NCBI GenBank assembly: GCA_017859995.1
Contig: JAFJUR010000002.1
Coordinates: 1-48,118, forward strand
Length of the DNA: 48,118 nucleotides
Source: Holophagaceae bacterium
GTDB taxonomy: Bacteria > Acidobacteriota > Holophagae > Holophagales > Holophagaceae
Direction of reading: 5' to 3'
In this document: piece after piece, positions 44,451 through 48,118 of the stretch
How the letters are laid out: every line of letters begins with the position of its first letter
Position numbering within the stretch: position 1 is the first letter of the stretch
Notes under the pieces: generated by a model
Databases searched by the model: none
What the model saw: only the letters and a program-made list of their open reading frames with translations
What the model was told of the DNA's origin: nothing
Program-made: the position numbers and the translations under genes

Positions 44451-46157
44451 ATGCCAGATTCGGGCACCATGGTTGCCATGCTCCAACGCACCTGGGACAG
44501 GATGGGTTCGCCCGAAGCTGGCGCCCCGTTTCTTCCGCTCTCCTTCCGCCTCTTCGCCAGCTTCGGCTTGCTGGTGGTCCATGCCGCCCTGCCCGAGGAT
44601 GGGCGCGCCTCGGGTCCGGGGGAGTGGGCCTACCTGGCCATCCTGATGCTGATGCTCGTCGAGTCCCTGTGGGAATCCGGCCGGGGCCTGCTGGCCCGGA
44701 ATCAGCTCTTCCCCACGCCGCGCCTCACGTGGATCCGCTGGAACCTGGCCCTGGACCTGGCGCTGGTCACCCTGGTCATCGCCTTCCAGGGCGTGGTGCA
44801 GGATCGCTTCGCCACGCTCTACATCTTCCCGGTGCTCGCCTCGGCCTTCTACCTGGGCACGGTGGAGATCGTGTGGGTGGGCGTCCTCTCCTCCGTCACG
44901 CACATTCTGCTTGTGCTCGGTTTCACCGCGGGATGGCTCCCGCCCTTTGGGCTCTCCGGGGAGATCCCCGATCTCGACATGAGCCGGCTGCCCTACCTCT
45001 TGGGCATCGCCTCTCTGCAGGTGTTCGTCGCCACCCTGCTGGTGGTGATCATCCGGCGACGCATGGACCGGCTCAGCACGGACCTGCAGGAGAGCGAGGC
45101 CACGGTCGGCGAGCTGGCCGCCCTGCACCGCCGCGTGGTGGAATCGCTGACATCGGGCCTCATCACGCTGGATCTGGAAGGCCTCGTCACTTCGGCCAAT
45201 CCCGCAGCAGAAGCCATCCTGGGCCTGGTCATTCCTCCCGGAATCCCCATCGGGAACCTGATCCCCGTCCCCCATGCCCCGACCCTCCACCGGGGTCGGG
45301 TGCAGCGGTTCGAGGTGACGCTGCCAGGGCTGGGCCCGCGCATCATCGGCGGCCATGTGGCCTCGCTCCGCGGCGCCGACGGGATGGAATCGGGCCAGCT
45401 GGTGCTCTTCCAGGACCTCACGGAACTGAAGGCTCTGGAGGAACGCACCCGCATCAGCGAGCGGCTCGCAGCCATCGGTCAGCTCGCCGCCGGCCTGGCC
45501 CATGAGCTGCGCAACCCCCTGGCCTCCATCAGCGGCTGCGTGCAGCTGCTGCACCGGGAGGATTCCCCAGAGGAGGTGAGGTCCCGGGTGCTCGGAATCC
45601 TCGACCGCGAAACCCAGCGTGTCGGCGCCATCGTGTCGGATTTCCTGGATTTCGCCCGGCCCGGTCCGACCGCCGGGGAGGTGCTGCCCCTCGGCCAGGT
45701 GGTCGAGGAGGTCCGGTGCAGTTGGGAGACCGATCCCCGGACCGAAGGCTTGAAGTTGACCCTAGGTGGCCTGCCTGAGGCCCACCTGCGCTCGGATCCC
45801 GTGGGCCTGCATCGGGTGCTGATGAACCTGCTCAGCAATGCCCGCAAGGCCGTCAAGGGGGTTCAATCACCCGAGATCCGGCTGGACGTCGCCCTGATGG
45901 GCAACACGGTGTGCCTCAACGTCTCGGACAACGGCTGCGGCATGACGCCGGAGCAGCTGGATCGGCTCTACGTGCCATTCGTTGGCAGCTTCGAGGAGGG
46001 CTCGGGCCTGGGCATGAGCCTGGTCTACAAGTTCGTGGAGACCATGGGTTGGCGCATCGAGGTCGAGAGTGCCCGAGGCAAGGGCACGAATGTCCGGATT
46101 TTCCTACCTGTCTGCCGTGATGAAGAGGAGATGGCGCCCTTGACCGATCAGTCGTAA
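44451..46157 (+). CDS. Membrane sensor histidine kinase with PAS domain, PilS/NtrB-like
   Basis: N-terminal TM segments; PAS-like LTSGLITLDLEGLVTSANPAAEAILGL; H-box AAGLAHELRNPLASISGCVQLL; NLLSNARKAV; DNGCGMTPEQLDRLYVPF; GSGLGMSLVYK. Confidence 0.92.
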   Translation: MPDSGTMVAMLQRTWDRMGSPEAGAPFLPLSFRLFASFGLLVVHAALPEDGRASGPGEWAYLAILMLMLVESLWESGRGLLARNQLFPTPRLTWIRWNLALDLALVTLVIAFQGVVQDRFATLYIFPVLASAFYLGTVEIVWVGVLSSVTHILLVLGFTAGWLPPFGLSGEIPDLDMSRLPYLLGIASLQVFVATLLVVIIRRRMDRLSTDLQESEATVGELAALHRRVVESLTSGLITLDLEGLVTSANPAAEAILGLVIPPGIPIGNLIPVPHAPTLHRGRVQRFEVTLPGLGPRIIGGHVASLRGADGMESGQLVLFQDLTELKALEERTRISERLAAIGQLAAGLAHELRNPLASISGCVQLLHREDSPEEVRSRVLGILDRETQRVGAIVSDFLDFARPGPTAGEVLPLGQVVEEVRCSWETDPRTEGLKLTLGGLPEAHLRSDPVGLHRVLMNLLSNARKAVKGVQSPEIRLDVALMGNTVCLNVSDNGCGMTPEQLDRLYVPFVGSFEEGSGLGMSLVYKFVETMGWRIEVESARGKGTNVRIFLPVCRDEEEMAPLTDQS

Positions 46158-46356
46158 ACTTCGGTCAGATTTCTAGCACTCAATTCAGGCACACACCCTT
46201 GCAGGGTCCACTCGGCTCCTGCCAAAGTGTTGTATCCCCCTCCAGCGCGCACAGGCCGCCACCCAACCGGGTCTGTCTGTCCAGGGTTCGAGGAGGACTC
46301 GGCCAACGGCCGATGCCTTTGACATTCCCGCACCGCCCACTAGGCCAGGATCTGCC

Positions 46357-46839
46357 ATGAACCGGAAGCTCATCCGACCGAACCTCAGTGAACTGAAGGA
46401 CAAGCTGGGCATCCCTGCCAAGGGAGGCGGCGGGGAGGCCATGACCCCGGTTCCCCCTGCGGTCACCGCGGGCGGAGAGCCCAACCCGGCGGTGAACCCC
46501 GCCGCGGCCACGGCGCCCCAGGGACTCGGGAGTCCGCGCCGGAAGATCGCGCCTCCCGAGCAGACCAACGCTGAGAGCTTCTACTACCTCAAGCAGATGC
46601 AGTCGAAGACGCCGATGGTGATCGTCCTCCAGGACGACGAGAAGGTCCGCGGCGTCATCGAGTGGTACGACAAGCACTGCCTGAAGATCAACCGGGTCAA
46701 GGAACCCAACGTCCTCGTGCCCAAACACAACATCAAGTACATCTACAAGCAGGAAGAGGAACCGCGGATCCGCCGGAGCCGCACCAGCAAGAAGGACGAG
46801 GCTCCGCCAACCGAAGTCGAGATTCCGGTCTTCGATTGA
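46357..46839 (+). CDS. hfq: Hfq-like Sm-fold RNA chaperone with long N-terminal extension
   Basis: [61 protein letters not shown] resembles the Hfq core, with KHN at the Sm2 KHA position. Confidence 0.75.
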   Translation: MNRKLIRPNLSELKDKLGIPAKGGGGEAMTPVPPAVTAGGEPNPAVNPAAATAPQGLGSPRRKIAPPEQTNAESFYYLKQMQSKTPMVIVLQDDEKVRGVIEWYDKHCLKINRVKEPNVLVPKHNIKYIYKQEEEPRIRRSRTSKKDEAPPTEVEIPVFD

Positions 46840-46880
46840 AGCCAGGCTTGAGTCCTGGCCGTCCCCCTGCAGGGAGCCCC

Positions 46881-48118
46881 ATGAGCCGCCGTCCGCACCT
46901 CGCCATCAGCCTGGGAGATCCGTGCGGCATCGGGCCGGAGATCCTGCTCGGGAGCCTGCCGGCGATCCAACCTTGGACGGATGTGACGGTGGTGGGCTCC
47001 AAGGCGGGGGCCGACCTGCTCGAAGGCATCGAAGGCCGCAAGGTGGACTGGCGTTGGACCGAGCCCCGGAACGCGGTCCCCTCCGGCTTCCATGGCCGGG
47101 CCTACGGGTTGCAGGTGCTGTCCGTGGGGGACCATCCCGGCCAGGTGCTGGCCGAGGCCCTGTGGCTGGATCCCACCGCGGAGATCGGGCCCGACCAGCT
47201 GAAGCTGGGCGAAGGCTCCGCCGCCTCGGGCCAGGCCACGGTGGAGGCGGTTCGGGTGGCGGCCCTCATGGCCATGAGCGGCGCCGCGGACGCGCTGGTC
47301 ACCCTGCCCATGGCCAAGGCCGCGGCCCATCTCGCGGGATACGACATCCCGGGGCACACCGAATACCTGCAGGAGCTGTCCGGTTCCCCCATCACCCGCA
47401 TGGCCTTCGTCAGCCCCCGGCTGAATGTGGTGCTGCACACGGTGCACCAGAGCCTGCGCTCCGTGGTGGAGACCCTCGACACCGACGCCGTGGCCGAAAC
47501 CCTGGCCTTCTCCGCCGACCGCTTCATGCAGCTGACGGGCAACCTGGAGCTGCGCGTGGCCCTCTGCGCCCTCAATCCCCACGCCGGGGAACACGGGGCC
47601 TTCGGCGACGAGGAACGGCTGCTGTCCGACGCCATCGTCCAGGCCGAGGCCTCCTTCCTGGATTTCACGGCCCCGGGCGAGGGGCCCTACGGCGATCTGG
47701 CCTCGCCCTTCCCGGCAGGCGCGGCGCCGGAAGGCTGGCAGGTCTTCCCCCAGGACGGCACGCCCCACCCGCTGACCACGGGCCACCGGGGCCTGGAGGT
47801 GCTGTCCACCCGCGCGCCATTCGAGGCCCGGCCGGCCCCCCGGTTCTTCGGGCCCCTGCCTTCGGACAGCGTGTTCCACCGGGCCTCCCGGGGCGAGTTC
47901 GACCTGGTGGTGGCCCTCTATCACGACCAGGGACTCATCCCCGTGAAGCTCCTCGAACCGGCACGGGCCGTGAACCTGACGCTGGGCCTGCCCTTCATCC
48001 GCACCAGCCCGGACCACGGCACCGCCTTCGACAAGGCCGGGGCTTGGAGGGCGGACACCCAGAACTTCCTGGAGGCCACGGCCCTCGCCGTGCGCCTGGC
48101 GGGCCGGTCCCGGCAGGC
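46881..48118 (+). CDS. pdxA: 4-hydroxythreonine-4-phosphate dehydrogenase, running off the window edge
   Basis: MSRRPHLAISLGDPCGIGPEIL, ALVTLPMAKAAAHLAGYDIPGHTEYLQEL, ALNPHAGEHGAFGDEE, VFHRASRGEFDLVVALYHDQGLIPVKLL, TSPDHGTAFD. No stop within the window. Confidence 0.93.
   Translation, partial: MSRRPHLAISLGDPCGIGPEILLGSLPAIQPWTDVTVVGSKAGADLLEGIEGRKVDWRWTEPRNAVPSGFHGRAYGLQVLSVGDHPGQVLAEALWLDPTAEIGPDQLKLGEGSAASGQATVEAVRVAALMAMSGAADALVTLPMAKAAAHLAGYDIPGHTEYLQELSGSPITRMAFVSPRLNVVLHTVHQSLRSVVETLDTDAVAETLAFSADRFMQLTGNLELRVALCALNPHAGEHGAFGDEERLLSDAIVQAEASFLDFTAPGEGPYGDLASPFPAGAAPEGWQVFPQDGTPHPLTTGHRGLEVLSTRAPFEARPAPRFFGPLPSDSVFHRASRGEFDLVVALYHDQGLIPVKLLEPARAVNLTLGLPFIRTSPDHGTAFDKAGAWRADTQNFLEATALAVRLAGRSRQ

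Noticed and set aside
1-48118. CRISPR arrays, rRNA genes, prophage or transposase genes
   Set aside because: No regularly spaced repeats, rRNA-like sequence, or recognisable transposase/integrase/phage proteins seen in either strand.

Overview
GC-rich chromosomal window, probably from an acidobacterium of the Holophagae/Geothrix type (taxonomic guess from gene content, not verified). I support about 36 protein-coding genes, three tRNAs (two with CAU anticodons, one tRNA-Cys) and several strong intrinsic hairpins. The main content is: (1) FadL-type porin, thiolase, DivIVA, YggT and BshA; (2) a minus-strand operon at about 7.4-16.5 kb with an unusual nitrate-reductase-like module: Rrf2 regulator, NarI-like membrane protein with a C-terminal Cys ribbon, Mo-bisPGD catalytic subunit, four-cluster ferredoxin, Rieske protein, small TM protein and two NarK-type transporters, with mobB just upstream; (3) a lower-GC ~5 kb insert (HxlR, DoxX, DUF3187-like, Old Yellow Enzyme, F420/NADP-type reductase) flanked by direct repeats derived from the 3' end and terminator of a CAU tRNA; (4) a lactate locus (lutABC-like, FAD/Fe-S dehydrogenase, lactate permease, FadR/GntR regulator with a recognisable operator); (5) an envelope locus with kdsD-like and a single-ORF LptF-LptG fusion, then an LTA-synthase-like sulfatase; (6) mnmA, a small membrane protein, a secreted MEMO-family protein, Fur, a PilS-like kinase, an extended Hfq-like protein and a pdxA with an internal insertion, running off the window edge. 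The strongest candidates for under-described biology are the nitrate-reductase-like module, the tRNA-flanked island, the LptF-LptG fusion, the propeller protein ending in a CxxC module, and the Hfq-like protein. No searches were run; family assignments come from recognisable motifs and translated sequence.
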